From contig CAIXZI010000674.1 of the NCBI GenBank assembly GCA_903923915.1, positions 1-6,034 of the forward strand: DNA of 6,034 bases. Reading direction: 5' to 3'. A model generated the notes under the pieces. That model searched no databases, was not told the origin of the DNA, and saw only the letters and a list, made by a program, of their open reading frames with translations. Of the stretch, positions 4,930-6,034 are shown in pieces (the stretch's first letter is position 1; the number at the start of each line of letters is the position of its first letter). Source of the stretch: an uncultured Bacteroidota bacterium (GTDB lineage: Bacteria; Bacteroidota; Bacteroidia; B-17B0; Aurantibacillaceae). The position numbers were made by a program, and so were the translations under genes.

Positions 4930-6034
4930 TTATTTAAGGAGTCCTTCAAATGAAATGGCTGTGTAATAAAACCCTCCTATGGTTGGTCCGCCCACGTATT
5001 GTACAAACTGATTGTTTGCAAGATTAGTACCACCTACTTTTATTGTTGCACCAAATTTAGGAATGCGATAATTTACCTGTGCATCAATGGTATTGTATGC
5101 TGATACATTTCCACTTGCTAAAGGACTTTGCCAGTAAAATGCATCTTGCCAGCGCCAGGTAACGTTAAATCCAAAATTCTTAAACAACTCTCTGTTTCCA
5201 AAAGAAACATTGGTAATATATTTTGGCGTATTAAAGGCAGCAACTAAAGCATCATTTGTATTGGTAATTAATTGTGCATACGAGGCATTAGCCGAAATGG
5301 TAAATGTTTTATAGAAATTATAGGTTAATCCTAAAGAAGCACCTTGGTTATATACGGTTGTCTGGGCGTTAGTGTACATGCGGTATTTGGTGCTTTGTGT
5401 TTTGTTATTGTAAGCATAATTTGCAGTTGAATCGTCTTTTCCAATTGTACCCTTGTTGGGTTTATAAACATCAACGTATCCAATAAAATTTTGATATGAG
5501 CTGTAGTAGGCATCTAAGTCAACAATAAGTTTATTTTTAAATAAAATACTCTTATAACCAAACTCAACAGAATTAAGGTACTCAGGCTTAATGTAAGTGT
5601 AGGTTGATTGGGTTAATAATCCTTTCTCTTTATTAATAGCAGCAGCTTGCGTTAAGCCGTGTGAGTTTATATCGGTATTTACGGCATTAATATAATTTGT
5701 AACCGATGTACTTGTGTAAGAGTTCTCAAATATTTGATCTTTTTGAGACATGATTGGTAAACCGCCAATACGACGAACGCCTCCATTATTTACATACGAA
5801 AATGCTTCAAATAAAGATGGAAATCTATATCCGTTTTGATAAGACAATCTAAAATTATGTTTTTCTTTAAGCGTGTAAACGATAGCAGCACGAGGGTTTA
5901 CAACCGGTTGAAAGTATTGCACTTTATCTACTCTGGCAGAAGCAAGCACTTTTAGTTTATTTTTGAAAAAGCGCTTACTAAGCTGAGCAAAGCCTCCGCC
6001 TCTATAGTATTGAAAATTTTGTCCGGGATTAACA
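4930..6034 (-). CDS. TonB-dependent outer-membrane receptor, C-terminal beta-barrel fragment
   Basis: The frame is open to the window edge and shows the last 367 residues; the plug domain and signal peptide lie outside. An apparent GTG start at 5949 is only an internal Val, because the frame continues upstream (VNPGQNFQYYRGGGFAQLSK). The visible part is a run of alternating amphipathic strands rich in Tyr, Asn and Phe. It includes VVNPRAAIVYTL and FRLSYQNGYRFPSLFEAF (visible residues 44-78), the usual mid-barrel signature. Further strands include SVEFGYKSILFKNKLIVDLDAYY, TFTISANASYAQL and FNVTWRWQDAFYWQSP. The end, IGGFYYTAISFEGLLK, is a plausible last barrel strand. Such receptors use TonB energy to import large or scarce ligands. 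The ligand cannot be read from the barrel. The sulfur genes begin 14 bases downstream, which suggests regulation together and perhaps a sulfur-related or metal-related ligand. Confidence 0.9.
   Translation of the reverse strand, partial: VNPGQNFQYYRGGGFAQLSKRFFKNKLKVLASARVDKVQYFQPVVNPRAAIVYTLKEKHNFRLSYQNGYRFPSLFEAFSYVNNGGVRRIGGLPIMSQKDQIFENSYTSTSVTNYINAVNTDINSHGLTQAAAINKEKGLLTQSTYTYIKPEYLNSVEFGYKSILFKNKLIVDLDAYYSSYQNFIGYVDVYKPNKGTIGKDDSTANYAYNNKTQSTKYRMYTNAQTTVYNQGASLGLTYNFYKTFTISANASYAQLITNTNDALVAAFNTPKYITNVSFGNRELFKNFGFNVTWRWQDAFYWQSPLASGNVSAYNTIDAQVNYRIPKFGATIKVGGTNLANNQFVQYVGGPTIGGFYYTAISFEGLLK

Noticed and set aside
5331..5513. Small minus-strand open frame within the receptor gene
   Set aside because: It is out of frame with the receptor barrel, which is continuous through this region, and the peptide has no recognisable features.
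5949..5949. GTG start for the TonB receptor fragment at 5949
   Set aside because: The frame stays open upstream to position 6034 and the extra 28 residues (for example GGGFAQLSKRFF) look like barrel strand and turn, so the GTG is an internal Val codon.

Overview
The window reads as part of a chromosome of a Bacteroidota bacterium. The DNA is clearly AT-rich. It carries the C-terminal barrel of a TonB-dependent outer-membrane receptor. The gaps before start codons are A-rich and lack clear Shine-Dalgarno sequences. The proteins resemble the forms I remember from flavobacteria and their relatives. This assignment is inference from style and recalled families, not from a search.

Every supported gene lies on the minus strand, so transcription runs from position 6034 towards 1. 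In that order they are: the 3' part of a TonB-dependent receptor (4930-6034, open at the window edge); a fusion of a siroheme-synthase-type precorrin-2 dehydrogenase with a TauE/SafE (TSUP) membrane transporter (3428-4915); a thioredoxin-reductase-like ferredoxin/flavodoxin-NADP reductase (2409-3419); a small OsmC-family protein (1966-2379); an O-succinyl/O-acetylhomoserine sulfhydrylase (family frame 796-1962, interrupted by an in-frame TAA at 1906-1908); an iron-sulfur APS reductase, CysH (94-795); and the first 27 codons of CysD (1-83, open at the other edge). Gaps between genes are 14, 8, 29, 3, 0 and 10 bases. That spacing indicates one operon whose promoter lies beyond position 6034. There is no gene-free stretch over 300 bases, and I see no RNA gene, mobile element, CRISPR array or terminator.

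Together the genes form most of an assimilatory sulfate reduction pathway. CysD (with CysN, presumably next) activates sulfate to APS. CysH reduces APS to sulfite. A sulfite reductase that should lie outside the window would make sulfide, using siroheme whose synthesis needs the dehydrogenase domain, and probably electrons from ferredoxin supplied by the reductase. The sulfhydrylase puts sulfide into homocysteine. The TSUP domain probably moves sulfate, sulfite or another sulfur anion. The TonB receptor may bring a sulfur source or cofactor across the outer membrane.

Two things stand out: the in-frame nonsense codon near the start of the otherwise intact sulfhydrylase gene, and the tethering of a siroheme biosynthetic enzyme to a sulfur-anion transporter in one polypeptide. 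I see no wholly new system. This is a recognisable pathway with some unusual construction.
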